DNA of 64,000 nt, taken from assembly GCA_039090855.1 (NCBI GenBank), contig CM077011.1:20089001-20153000 (forward strand), read 5' to 3'. The first letter of the stretch is position 1. Every line of letters starts with the position of its first letter. Under the pieces are notes generated by a model. That model had not been told where the DNA came from and searched no databases. It saw only the letters and a list, made by a program, of their open reading frames with translations. Position numbers and translations under genes: made by a program. Source of the DNA: Macrothele yani. Its lineage: Eukaryota; Arthropoda; Arachnida; Araneae; Macrothelidae. Shown piece by piece: positions 30,960-42,439 of the stretch.

Positions 30960-33620
30960 TATTTAGAACTACAACACTGATCGAATGGTGTGCCCGAATC
31001 TTTCTCCACTAGAAGAGATTCATGCGTGAACGAAAGCTGAATGGAGTTTTCTATGTTTTGCTCTTTATGGCAGCAACAAGGGCTGAGAATGCGTTCGTGG
31101 AGAATCATTCAGCATGGACGGTGATTGGTTAAGAGTTAAGATCTCTTACTGTTTGGGGCAGTTATCCAATTTCTTCTTAGCCCGCAGCCGCTTTGGAGCA
31201 AAAAATGGTTTGCTTAGAGAGTGTAGTGAGACAATCGGCCGGCACTGAATGATCGTTCATTTGAATGAGTCTTTACATGAATATCTCCCAAGAGTGAATG
31301 ACTTATGCCATCACTATAACGTAAGAAAAAACCAGGAAGGCATTTTGTTTTTACATATGCCCAATCAACGACCCTATTTTTCAAAAACAATCTTGTCGAT
31401 CACACTCTTTTTCCATAAAAACGTCTTTCTCAAAGTGTAAATGATGTAGATATGTTTCTCTGAATTTAAAATAATTTATAAGTAAGGGCGCTGCAAATGT
31501 AGACAGCTTGTTTAGCTCGACTGTGAACGATAATAGACATGCCGAAATTCTGAAAATGCCGCTAGACAACATCAAGCAAGGGACAAAAAGCTGCAATTCA
31601 TTTTACGTAGTTGTGCTACATTTTTCACGAGAACTTCGTCTGTAAAACAAAATTAATTTGTTTCGTTCCTATAGGACGGCTATTGTTCAAGCGCCTTGTT
31701 TATCCTGAGAAAAAGGGAAATAAATTTTCCTAAGACGAATTAAGCAGAACATTTTCACAAAGACCTCTTTTCTGACAAACACAAATAACCAAAATCTTCG
31801 TGAAACATCAAACCAACCAATAAACAGGATGAAGAATTCAGGCGGAATAGTAATTAGAAAGAAACAACAAAACCGAATCAGCGTTATTTGCTTATTCCAA
31901 GTCACACTAAGGATTTCGTAAAGACTCGCTGCACATGAGAATTGAGGGGAAAAAAAGAATCCACTCATCGCAGCCGTAGAATTTAAATGCGACTATTCCA
32001 ATTGCCTTAACCTTTATTAAGTTAGGAGATTGTGTGTGCAATGCATTTAAAGCAGTATGAAAGAACATTTTGTTCTTCAGAAGAAGCTAACGCACTTAGC
32101 ATCATGTAAAGTAAGTTCAGTTAAGACAATGGCCATTCATTAAAAGTAAACATGTACTCATTTTTGTGCTCTATTATTCGAATGGCGATTTCGAGTAACA
32201 ATGGATGCATAAAAAAGAAAATAAGTACCTCAGGTGCAAAACTGCTAGCGTTTTCTTTGGTTTTGCTCCAGTTTATGAAGGGGAAGTACTTTGCTCTAGT
32301 GTGCCAAGCACCTTCCAATATAAGAATAATTTAGAAACTTTGATATATTGCTGATACATGACTTTTGAATGTGCAAAGAAACATCGAGACTGCATCACTA
32401 TGAAGATAGTTTAAAGAAACTCCTCTCAGATCCAGCTGCGCCTATTAGAGATATTTAATAAAGTGTTGCGCAGCTTTATTGGCCACGGCTCGCCACAAGT
32501 AGACAATTACATAAAGTCACGAAGGCTTATGTTATGATATTTGGTTCTTCATGATCTGTTTATAGCTCCATACAATCTCTTCTTTTAGCTTGAGCCTAAA
32601 TCGTTCATCAAATTCGCACGAATGGATAAAACCAAAGTTCATATTGAATGGATCCTTCAAAAGGTTTCACTGAAATGATGGCGTTCAAATCTCTTCTCGA
32701 GATATAAGCTGTCTGACAAGATATATTTCGGCTTTCTGATGCGGTATTGGGAATACCTTTTGGAGTTGTGATTAATTTCAACAGTGTGTGTTCAGAAGCA
32801 TTTTTTCAATTTTTAGGATTTACCGAGCACCGCAAATAATTGTAGTGGTTATAAACGGTCGTACGTTCCAGGGAAGAGAGGGGAACAGGTTTGTAGAAAA
32901 AAGAAAGCATATCACATATATGCCTCGTCTGACTTTTCTATTGGACGCAGAAGCTCTGTACAGTTGAAGTTTGTGACAACGAGCTGGTGAAGTAAATATC
33001 TTTCATTGACTTAACCCCGTAAAGCGTTGATAGTTTTCCTTATTGGAATTAACTTATTTCCATTTAAACAGTGTATTTCGCCAAAGCTTTTACAACGTCT
33101 CATTATAAGTTGTCTTTGAAACGCAGAGTCGAAGATGTCGTATTTTCCAATGATGGCGAGCCTCGTGTTCATGAGTTGGGGTATTTTTTCTGAAAGTTAG
33201 TTCCTTGGAATCCAACAATATCTGTTGTTCTCTAACCCACGAAAAAACAGTAGGCATCTCGGCAGAATAAAACGAGTCAGTTAGCTTAGCTCAATCTATA
33301 TTAATAAAATTACCGTGTCTACCCGTAGGTTGCTTACATAGGAAACTATTGAATATAAACATTTGAAATTTTTTTCGCATACAGAGGTTAATGGAACTTG
33401 ATACATTCCAGAGCTTGAGTTTTGAAATTCGAATTTACTACTTCTTAACCATTGTTGAAATCTGATCGTCCGGCATGCTGCCCCACGAAGTGACGCAATA
33501 ATAGTTAATTTCATTCGTACTCAACGATATATTTTAATAAACTACTGCCGATCTTTATCGCATGATGTTTTACCAAAGAGGTTAGAATATGACCTCATAA
33601 TATTTTATTTCGTGCCTCAA
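30960..33620. other. No gene seen; long AT-rich stretch
   Basis: About 2.7 kb with only short, unrelated open frames on both strands and no repeat or domain I recognise. It may be intronic DNA of the teneurin or another large gene. Confidence 0.5.
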
Positions 33621-33624
33621 TGAT

Positions 33625-34805
33625 TACACCTCAAGATAAAACTGTCTTTGCACGATTATAAAAAACCTCCATCTAGTACACCACCATTCACAAGCTAAAA
33701 TATTTATTATTTACACATAAGAACAATATGTAGAGATAAAAGCATCAGAAAATTAACTAGGCGACATCTTTCGGGTCCCCTAATGATTCATTATCAAGCC
33801 TTAAAAAGCGTCACCCAAGTGCATGCACAAGACTCCTTATATAAACAGAAGACGCCCGTCATGCATCTGTAACCATGGACACAACAATGTATACAAATGT
33901 TATTGTACCCGAAAATTAAACAACTCATTTACACATATTATTTATAAACTGGGTGGTTTTAGATTCTGTAATATATTGGCGCGGCGGTGGGTAATTCTTC
34001 GTTACAACACAAATCATCAGACTACACACTGAACATTGATTCAGTGAAAAAAGTGTCCCTTTTGTTTCTGGTAATGGCCAAGTGGTGCATGTCCGCCCAA
34101 CATGGGGTATATAATCCACCAGACACCAATAGAGCAAGTGCTGTGTTTGTTGCTTCGGTTCTGACATCATATTACCTTGACAATAAATCAATGGTGTATA
34201 TCGGTTCCACACTGTGGACGTTAAGGGTTCGAACGTCGAAACATGAATATGATGTCAGAACCGGTGTAACAACCACAGCACTTGCTCTATTGGTGTCTGG
34301 TGGACGATATAGCCCATGTTGGGCGGACATACACCACTTGGCCTTTACCAGAAACAAAAGGGACACTTTTTTCACTGAATCAATGTTCATTATGTGGTTT
34401 GATGATTTGTGTTGTAACGAAGAATTACCCACCGTCATACCATCATCTTGGCGCCAATATATAAAGACTCTAAGACCTCCCAGTTTATAAATAATATGTA
34501 TTAATGAGTTGTTTAATTTTCGGGTGTAATAACATTTGTATACATTGTTGTGTCCATGGTTACAGATGCATGACGGGCGTCTTCTGTTTATATAAGAAGT
34601 TTTGTGCACTGCACTTGGGTGGCGCTTTCAAGCTTGATAATGGATCCCTAGGGGACCCGAAAGATCTCGCCTAGTTAGTTTTCTGATGCTTTTATCTGTA
34701 CATATTGTTCTTAAATGTAAATAATAAATATTTTAGCTTGTAAATGATGGTGTACTAGATGGAGGTTTTTATAATCGTGCAAAGACAGTTTTATCTTGAG
34801 GTGTA
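33625..34805. mobile_element. Penelope-like element remnants in a 1.2-kb palindrome
   Basis: Left arm 33625-34173 and right arm 34246-34805 are inverted copies (about 550 bp, diverged by scattered substitutions) around a 72-bp spacer. AAGAGGTTAGAATA occurs at 33576-33589 and 34805-34818 and may be a target duplication, although 35 bp of non-arm DNA lies inside the left copy. The plus strand crossing the spacer encodes a GIY-YIG endonuclease-like motif. Penelope-like retroelements often leave truncated, inverted copies, which fits. The family assignment rests on one short motif. Confidence 0.6.
34165..34270 (+). pseudogene. GIY-YIG endonuclease fragment (Penelope-like)
   Basis: The frame reads DNKSMVYIGSTLWTLRVRTS then KHEYDVRTGV. 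The YIGST...R...H spacing resembles the GIY-YIG nuclease at the C-terminus of Penelope-like reverse transcriptases. The arms on both sides encode the same continuation (DVRTG.TTTALALLVSGG), so both arms derive from the end of the endonuclease plus 3' UTR, and only one keeps the motif. The open frame around it (33987-34490) is otherwise not protein-like. Confidence 0.55.
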
Positions 34806-34819
34806 AGAGGTTAGAATAG

Positions 34820-35515
34820 ATGGAGTGCGTACAACGTCACAAATCTGGAGCTATTTTAGCAGACCACACTGAGTTGATTTCTTCACCCAGTGAGATGTTG
34901 CGGTTATAGGGAATATAAATATTTTGCCAAAAAAACTAAACTTCTTTGAAAATGGCGTCTGGTGTGTATTTTTATGTGTCAGCTCATCAAGGCGTAGCTT
35001 TTTATCGATCATTTTTCTACTTATATTTTCTTCCTTTTTTTAGAACGTCATTGAATCATTGTTTGGTGATAGCTGGTTCTGAAGCGTTCTAAACAAGAAC
35101 TTAGCATTAACTTCCCCTCAAAGAATAATCTGTATTAAAATTAAAAATAAATGTGTTAAACATATCTAATTAGGATCCCGATCTGTACTTTAGGCAGCGG
35201 ATAGAGTCCATCGCAACAAAATGGTTGATTTTTCTCTGCGGATTTTTTTTCAGAATGCGTAAATATAATACAGTGAAGAAAATTTTAATATAAACGGATG
35301 AATTAGTATTCTGATGTTAATCAGTTTAACCAGGACAATGCGGTGCATCCGTTAGTCCAATATAAGTGATGTCTCAATGTTAATATTCAGACCACTTGAA
35401 GGAAGAACAATATTAACTTTTAGCCATAGAATAACTGTCTTAGATTAGATGTATTATGATAAATAAATCCTAAACTGCTACCGAAGAAGGTACAGAAAGA
35501 TACCGCTGTACCTGA
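34820..35515. other. No gene seen
   Basis: AT-rich spacer between the palindrome and a Tc1 remnant. Confidence 0.5.
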
Positions 35516-35519
35516 AGTA

Positions 35520-35940
35520 CTTAAAGACCACACATTTAATTCAACCAATCTATCGTCCGCTAGAAAAAGTTGACCCTTGACACCTTGCACTGTTTCCCGA
35601 ATAGCAACGGTGTCTTCAAAGATGGCAATGCACCGAGCCACAGGTTGAATGGTTTGAAGAACACAATTCAGACTTCCAGCATACCGTTTGGCCTCCGAAC
35701 TTCCCCGATGCCAATCACATAAAGCAATTGTGGGACACTACGGAACGGTATATCAAGCGTCTGGATAGACCAATCACCTCCATACCTGCATTGAAATCGC
35801 GTTACACACAGCTTGGTTGCAAATGTCTCCCAACTGTTTCAGGCATCTAAATGAATCGATGCCACGTCGGATAGCAGCTGTACAGAGAGCGAAAGAGGAT
35901 CTTCGAAGTATTAGGTAGGTAGTCCGTAATTCAATGTTAA
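35520..35940 (+). pseudogene. Tc1-like transposase C-terminal remnant
   Basis: After a DGNAPSH-like trace of the second catalytic motif (about 35622), a plus-strand frame reads VEWFEEHNSDFQHTVWPPNF then PDANHIKQLWDTTERYIKRL, the tail of a Tc1 transposase. The Glu motif is changed (NHIKQLWD instead of NPIEHLWD), so the catalytic Glu is lost. The copy ends in several stops by 35935. No N-terminus was seen. Confidence 0.75.
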
Positions 35941-35944
35941 TTCT

Positions 35945-36437
35945 GATCGTGATGTAAAAAATATTTCATGCTCGAAAGAACTGTTCAGTGTAGACGTTAT
36001 CTTCCTCAACACTGACGGAGTTGCAGGAATAGTAATAGTATTTGGAGCAAAACGAACTTAAGAATTTTCTTGAATCCATGCTGTCATTTTCAACACTAAA
36101 TAAAGGTTTGTACTTTTTTGTCAAGTGTCTGTTTATAATTGTTTGGAAAGAAATGGCAACTCTGCGTGTCTAACACAGAATCAGCCATAGCTGCCGCTTT
36201 CAAAAGGTTGTCATAACAGTGAGTAACCCATGGATCACTTTCATACAATTAAAAATGTTAGACCTTCTTGTGAGAAAAAAAGACTTTAATACTCGTGAGC
36301 CCGTATTTCAGCAGTTTTTAAATACTGATAAATAGCTCAGGTTTTTTTTGTGTTTAAATTTATACGAATCCAGAAAACAAAGTTGTAAGAGGGAATAGTA
36401 TTAAACAATTGTTATTCAACTAAGAGAAGTTACTTAC
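35945..36437 (-). other. Probable teneurin intron
   Basis: It follows the donor GG|GTAAGT of the teneurin exon on the minus strand. No further teneurin exon is recognised to the left in this window, so either the intron is very long or the next exons are short and missed. Confidence 0.55.
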
Positions 36438-37651
36438 CCATTCTATTTTTAAAACGATGATGCAGATTGACAGGATCATTCTGATGAAAGCGATACAAAT
36501 GAAGACTTCTTGGGTCTTTCAGGGCATGAAGTATGTCATCCCATCCTGGAGTCATCCACTGTCCTACTAGGGAATCGTATATCCTCTCCCCAAAGTGAAT
36601 TAGTCCAGTCATTGGGTCAAGGAGTCCGCCTTGGAAATCCACAGGCAAGTAAAAGTTCGGGTTGGAGTCAAAGAGTACATGTCCATATGGACCCCTGTGT
36701 ATTTCCTTTACAACATCTCCGTAAATATCGTATACAAGCAAAGGGCTGCCTGTATGGTCTGTAGCAATGTAAAAGCTCTCTTTATTGAGGAGAATGAACA
36801 CAGGGAAGTTCCTGTCGTCATACAGCATTGTGATAGTGCGACCGTCTGCGTTGTTGTAGATATGAGTCACAGCAAATGGTTGGCTCGGATCGGAGTAGAA
36901 AAACTGGGTCACGTTGCCGACATTGTCTTTTCTGACGGTGAGACGACCCCGAGCATCATAATAATAGTCAATGTCGTATCGTCCGACCCTGAAGGCACGT
37001 GTTAGTTGACTTTTAGTATTATACACAAACCTTTCCTCCCCTCGTTGAGTGACGAATCCGCGTCCGTCCAGCACATAAGGGGTTTCACCAAAGCTGACGA
37101 TTCGATCCCCCAGATCATGGACAATGTCTATTTTATTACCCATGTACTGCATCGTCATCATATTGCTGTTTTGATCGTAATGAAACTTCCAGTGGTCTCG
37201 TCCAACCATCTCCACTAGCTGGCCATCTTCGTCGTAGGTATAGTTCTGTTCTCGCACCTTTGACATGCCAAGATGTTTCATGTATATCTTGGACTGGATG
37301 ACGGCATTTCGATTGTCGTACAGCATATCGACTCTGTACACTTCCTTGTCGCTGATTACTATGGACAGGAAGCGTAGCCTATACAGGCTGTCTATTTGGC
37401 GTGTTACCGAGGCAATGCCGTCGGATATAATTGTCTCGTTGTGAAAACGTTCGTAACAGCGAAACGGCCCAATTTGCTCCTTTCGGCCGGTCGTTGTATT
37501 TGTGACGAATTCCAGGGGTTGAAGAATAATATTGCCAATGCGGGGGTTATTGACGTAGGACGTCGCATGCTATCGTAGGAATATGTGAACATGGCATTAG
37601 TCAAAGCAAAGGGACTGGTGAATTTCAGTTTCCATTGACTTAAGGAAGAAC
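36438..37651 (-). CDS. Teneurin exon, C-terminal YD-shell and Rhs-core end
   Basis: Teneurins are large type II cell-surface adhesion receptors of neurons and muscle whose extracellular YD-repeat barrel resembles bacterial Rhs proteins. This 1,214-bp exon has an AG acceptor at 37652-37653 and a GTAAGT donor at 36437-36432. It encodes YD repeats (FTYSYDSMRRP, NYTYDEDGQLVEMVGRDHWK, YYYDARGRLTVRKDNVGNVT). The conserved barrel-closing end follows: PVDFQGGLLDPMTGLIHFGE, RIYDSLVGQWMTPGWDD and LHLYRFHQNDPVN. The start joins the 49246-49630 exon in phase 1. A frame change near 37556, beside a repeated CGACGTCCTACGTC-like stretch, is needed to read through (RRPTS then NNPRIGNIILQPLEF). It may be a one-base assembly error. 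Ten-a versus Ten-m is unresolved. Confidence 0.93.
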
Positions 37652-38098
37652 CTTTGAAAAGAAACCAAAACACATAATTAGACGAAATGCAAGCATTACA
37701 TTATATTTAAAACTCAATATAAAGTTTCACAAACAAATTTACATGACAGAGTTCTGCCTGGAAAGTAGTAAAATTAGTTGGGACATTTTAGCAATTCGTC
37801 ATTTTTCTATACCAGAGATACTGCATGTTCACACGAAGAGCTGTGTCTACGTGCAGCGGCGAATAGACCCACAGGGATATTTCCCGGTGGATCGCTCAAT
37901 GAATGGACCACTTTCTCATATTCTTTCGTTGCGGATTATTTGAAACTAACGAATAATTATTTTGGTACGTATGAATAATAAACCTTTAGCTTCATTTCTG
38001 CCTAAAAGAAAACCGGATTAAGCAAGCAAAAGTTGGTAGACTTTGGAGCGATCTAGCTTCCTTTTGTAATCTTGAAGGGGATATTAGAACCCATTGTG

Positions 38099-38330
38099 GC
38101 CGCCCCGGTGGCACAGTGGTCTAAGCGATGGCCTCTGATCATTCGTCCAAACGGGGTCCGGGTTCGAATCCCGGTGAGGCATGGATGTTGTGTGTGTCTT
38201 ACGGCACTGGTTCTCTCCCTTCCCTGGAACCAGTGACCCCAAATTAGGGACGGGCGACTGCTTATAGCCCATTGAGTTGCTCACGGTGGTCGTTAAACCT
38301 CCAATCCAAGAAAAAAAAAAAAAAAAAAAA
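38099..38330 (+). repeat. SINE-1 copy g, young
   Basis: Full head, body and a 20-nt poly(A) tail with a perfect 13-bp target duplication AGAACCCATTGTG (38086-38098 and 38331-38343). Perfect duplication and a long pure tail suggest recent insertion. It is antisense to the teneurin transcript. Confidence 0.95.
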
Positions 38331-38947
38331 AGAACCCATTGTGTGATTGTCCTTTAACCACATGCAATACGAAGCGATTTTCCCGAACAGATATCTCGAA
38401 ATCAGTGTCACCTCCCCCGCCTACACACTTTTATATTAAAAGAATTCAGGATTTACTAATATTGGTTCATTGGCCAAAATAGTGGGTAGCCTTAAAAATT
38501 ATATGCATTCCAGGAGAAAAAAAAATTAACGGTGAAAGAATTTCTACTTGTCCACAATTGAATTCGTTTTACAATGCATATGTTAACAGTTCTCTTTAAT
38601 CTAGGATCTAACAGAATTATTTTCACGAGAGAGTTTTCCAGCATACAGAAAAATACCTCATAAATTCCGTGTGCTTTTATAGTGGAGTGCAAGAGTAAAA
38701 TTCCGGGCCAGGCGTGGGGGTCCCAATCCTCACCTGTTTGCGTGATAAACATGCATTTGACGGGACATGTTTATGAAGCTAAGAACGCAGGGACCAAAAC
38801 TGAATATTCATTCGAACAGTGGAGATTATATTCTACGAAAGCTTGTTTCAATAGAAATACAATACAAAGTCGATACTCAGGTAGCACAGCGTTGTAATTT
38901 AACGTATACCTAACTCTGAACCACCATCTTCAGTTCCTAAAAGACGG

Positions 38948-39161
38948 GGCCGCCCCGGTGGCGCACTGGTCTAAGCGATGGCCTCTGATCATTCGTCCAG
39001 AATGGGTCCGGGTTCTAATCCCGATGAGGCATGGATGTTGTGTTTGTCTTACGGCACTGGCTCTATTCTATCCCTGGAACCAGTGACCCTAAATTAGGGA
39101 CGGGCGACTGCTTATAGCCCATTGAGTTGCTCACGGTGGTCGTTAAACTTCCAATAAAAAA
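38948..39161 (+). repeat. SINE-1 copy h
   Basis: Complete head, body and poly(A) with duplication AAAAGACGG at 38939-38947 and 39162-39170. It is inserted into DNA that resembles one arm of the foldback repeat at 39790-39909. Confidence 0.93.
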
Positions 39162-39258
39162 AAAAGACGGTAGCTTAGTTGTGTCTATGTTGCCTGGGTA
39201 ACCATTGCAGCACTGAGACGTCAGAGCAAGCAGAAACATCCGCACGTGCAGATAAGGG

Positions 39259-39560
39259 ATGGACCGCGAATAGCCTAGTGGCCAAGGGTTCTACCTACGG
39301 ATAGAAAGCTCTTCGGTTTGATCCTAGATAGGTTAGAATCGCTTGAATCATTAAATATCCGCCGTGCGTCAGATGGGCACGTATAGCCGTCGGACCTCGG
39401 GTACTGTACCCCCGGTTAAAAATAAGGGCGTCTGTTCCTCTACTACTCCTAGTGTGTACTTATACATTGCATCACGTCATCGGTGTGCACTAGGCATTCT
39501 GACTTCTCTCTGTCTACCCACTTTCCTATAGTGAGCCATTAGGTTCTACCTAATGTACCT
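39259..39560 (+). repeat. tRNA-derived repeat (SINE-D)
   Basis: The head at 39262-39335 has GACCGCGAATAGCCTAGTGG (D-arm-like) and TTCGGTTTGATCCTAG (T-arm-like). It is followed by a body (GCCGTGCGTCAGATGGGCAC, CGGGTACTGTACCCCCGGTT). No second copy is seen in the window, so the 3' end and family status are guesses. Confidence 0.5.
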
Positions 39561-39789
39561 TCCGTTTCTCGTACTTCGCTCAAAACCTTCTCTGTGGGTG
39601 TGAACCCTGCAAGCTGATCGTTGATTCAGAGCTGGTGGATTAAGGCAATGAGCAATACAAACATAATACGCAACCCTCCTCGGTGATCAAGTGAACAGGG
39701 GCATAGGTTTCTTCCTAGTCATTTGAGCAGGACACGTATGATGTGCTTGCCGTCGTCCCCTCTAAATAATCAGGAGCTGGCGAATAAAA

Positions 39790-39909
39790 CTTCCCAGGCA
39801 GCACAGCCTTGCAATTTAACGTAGGTCCAACGCTGAGCCATCGTCTTATATTTCTAAAAGACTGCGACTGTGTGTTAGGCCTATGTTAAATTGCAAGACT
39901 GTGATGCCT
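39790..39909. repeat. Foldback repeat, about 50-bp arms
   Basis: AGGCAGCACAGCCTTGCAAT near 39793 pairs with the complement of ATTGCAAGACTGTGATGCCT ending at 39909, and the homology continues inwards to a short loop near 39853. A half copy (GTAGCACAGCGTTGTAATTT) is at about 38881. MITE-like. Confidence 0.75.
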
Positions 39910-40199
39910 CGGAAGTTTGATTTCGTTATCTAAATATTTTTAGATTTCGTATACGGTGTTTCATAAAACCCAAGCACTACGTCTACTTTAGCGATAGTAC
40001 CGTGTAAAATATATAAAAGAAACTCATAATGGCTTAATATAAACAAATATATACATCAAACAAGAAAAATGGCACCGAATTTTCGATTGTAATGACCACG
40101 TATTTTGAATCCTTTGAATACAATGATATTTATCAAATATTATTAATATTCAATTCAACCGGTTAGGAAAAAATTCAATCCGACGTCGATAAAAAACAA

Positions 40200-41380
40200 C
40201 AAAAAATAGAAACAGCTATTTATTCTCCTTAGTGGTTGAAAACTATGTTACGAAACTTAACAAAACCATGAAGAAAAAGTTTCTCATAGCAGAAGAAAGA
40301 TATCAGAGACATGTTGTATGTTTTATAGGAAAAGCTACGCTAAGGAATTTTTTTATCAAACATCTCCAGGGAGACGAGATAGCGAGAAACTGGTTTTGAC
40401 AATTACGTCTTCTCGTAGGAAAGCATTATTTAAAGAGGATAGTGTTCCCCATCTTCATTACAGCGAATAGCATAGAGTAAAAAAAGGAAATTTTACCGTA
40501 GTGCTTTTAGAAGCGGAGATAGAGCTGCAAATAAAAGTACGCAAGCACCACTTGGCGAAAGAGCTGTGAACTACAGACAATTCCACAAGTACAATCCTAA
40601 AGTGTTTCGCCACATAAATGGTATCCTGTGTTAAAAGAAATTTTTACATTTGACATTTAGAAGCCGAGATGCAGAGAAAAACAGAATAAATGTTTGATTC
40701 CCCTGGCGGGGAAAATTGTGCACTTTTTGCGGAAGGAAATACACATAAAATACGTCCATAATTAGCAGTATCTCATCGAAAAATAATTTTTTCAATTGGG
40801 TTTTGAGACCCGCAGATATTGCTGTAAACTGAAACGTGAACCTATGGCCTCTAATAGGACAATTGTACGTTAAGAAAAATTTGAAATTATATGCAGAACA
40901 AACGCTCTCTGATAAAGAAATAGTTTTGAAAATCGCACTGATGCAGATATATAGGCAAACGATATAGAGCTACTCCCCCTGGTAGAAAAACTGAATTATT
41001 TTGAGCATAAATCATCCTCATAATATTTTCCAAGGTGAGTGAGCTGTATCGGTCAACGAAATAAATTTTTAAAATAAGTTTGCAAAAGCGCAAGTTTTGC
41101 TGAAATACAGTATATCAGAAACAGAAGTGAACACTTACTCCTCTTGGTTACCAGACCATTCTTTAGTAAAAATTGGAAAGTGCATGCAGAACGTTCTCTA
41201 CCAGTTGTTATCCTATGCACAAAGAAATTCAAACATGACTTTTAGAAGCAGCTATATCGAGGCAATCAGAATTTAGTTTTACGCGCCCTTGCAGAAAATC
41301 GAGGCACTTACTTGAAAGCAAAACTGTATCCAAACTGGCAGCGAAAGGAAGACAAAACTCTTCAATTGGATATTTAGAAG
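40200..41380. repeat. Decayed tandem repeat, period about 150 bp
   Basis: A recurring purine-rich block appears near 40208, 40358, 40507, 40657, 40807, 40940, 41093 and 41240. Examples are TTTTAGAAGCGGAGATAGAG, CATTTAGAAGCCGAGATGCA and CTTTTAGAAGCAGCTATATC. Each is followed some 30 bp later by a CTCCCCCTGG-like stretch. Copies are too diverged for exact borders. No coding frame. Confidence 0.5.
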
Positions 41381-41389
41381 AAAATTTGC

Positions 41390-41438
41390 GATAATATCCA
41401 ATTCGAATATATAAAATATATTCGAATTGGATATTATC
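41390..41438. repeat. Perfect palindrome, 22-bp arms, 5-nt loop
   Basis: Arms begin GATAATATCCAATTCGAATA and are exact complements around TAAAA. The strong AT-rich hairpin probably arose by a local inverted duplication, since TTCAATTGGATATTTAG-like sequence lies just upstream (41371-41387). Confidence 0.95.
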
Positions 41439-41519
41439 TGCATTTACGCCCTCAAGCGGCGAAGTTATACAACAAAAATTTGGAAAGCAAGGATAATCGT
41501 TTTCACATTTCATGCTTTC

Positions 41520-41522
<3 letters not shown>

Positions 41523-41567
<45 letters not shown>
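41523..41567. repeat. (CA)n microsatellite
   Basis: About 22 uninterrupted CA units. The minus-strand cysteine/valine-rich open frames across it are artefacts. Confidence 0.97.
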
Positions 41568-41568
<1 letters not shown>

Positions 41569-41986
41569 GAAATCAAATCGGATTAATATTTGCATAAATA
41601 TGGCGTCCACAGGTGGACGGACAGAGAAAGTGATACTATAAGCGTGTACTTTTACAAAAGGCGTGCTAAAAACAGCTGTTAGATAGTTCAAAAGTCATTA
41701 GCTTCCCAGCATTAATTTCTTTTTTAATCTCTACAGGAGGAGAAATATTTTCTAAAGTGGCTGCACAAGACTATCCGCGTTAAAGTAATCTTGCCTACAC
41801 ACGAATGTATGATCCTGTTTGTTAAATGGTTAAATTGATATTTCGTTTTGTACATCGCGACTGAATTTCACAAAAGTCAGCTAACCGTACAATGGTTAAC
41901 AGACGTGTGCGCAATACGCCGAACAACCATTTGGTCAAAATGATTAACGAATAGAACCCAAGACTGGTGGATTAGCAAAAGAGGCT

Positions 41987-42200
41987 GCCGCCCCGGTGGC
42001 AGAAGTGGTCTAAGCGATGGCCTCTGATCATTCGTTCAAAAGGGGTCCGGGTTCGAATCCCGGTGAGGCATGAATATTGTGTTTGTCTTACGGCGCTGGC
42101 TCTCTCCCTTCCCTGGAACCAGGAACCCTAAAATAGGGACGGGCGACTGCTTATAGCCCATTGAGTTGCGCACGGTGGTCGTTAAACCTCCAATAAAAAA
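41987..42200 (+). repeat. SINE-1 copy i
   Basis: Full head (with an extra A: GTGGCAGAAGTGGTCTAAGC), body and short A-tail. Target duplication is weak (CAAAAGAGGCT before, AAAAAGATGTT after). Confidence 0.88.
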
Positions 42201-42439
42201 AGATGTTTTAATCTAAAAGTCCGAATATGATACATTGATTTATGTATATTCACCACGCGTGCTAGTATTATAACCGCCCGGAGTGCAAGATATACCCTAT
42301 GAGGAAAAAAGTGTCTGGGCATCCGTTTCTGCAACAAAAATGAAACATTCCAATACATCACGTGTGGAAGGTTTTCTTTAAAACTATGGATAAGCTCCTC
42401 AGATGTCGTATATCGTCTAATTGTTAGGCATGGTCACAC

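Noticed and set aside
33625..34805. Hammerhead ribozyme of a Penelope-like element
   Set aside because: I looked for the CTGATGA...GAAA core in the arms. CTGATGC and CCCGAAAG occur, but not in the needed arrangement, so I do not claim one without folding.
41229..41691. Cysteine/valine-rich small protein
   Set aside because: It is the (CA)n microsatellite translated.
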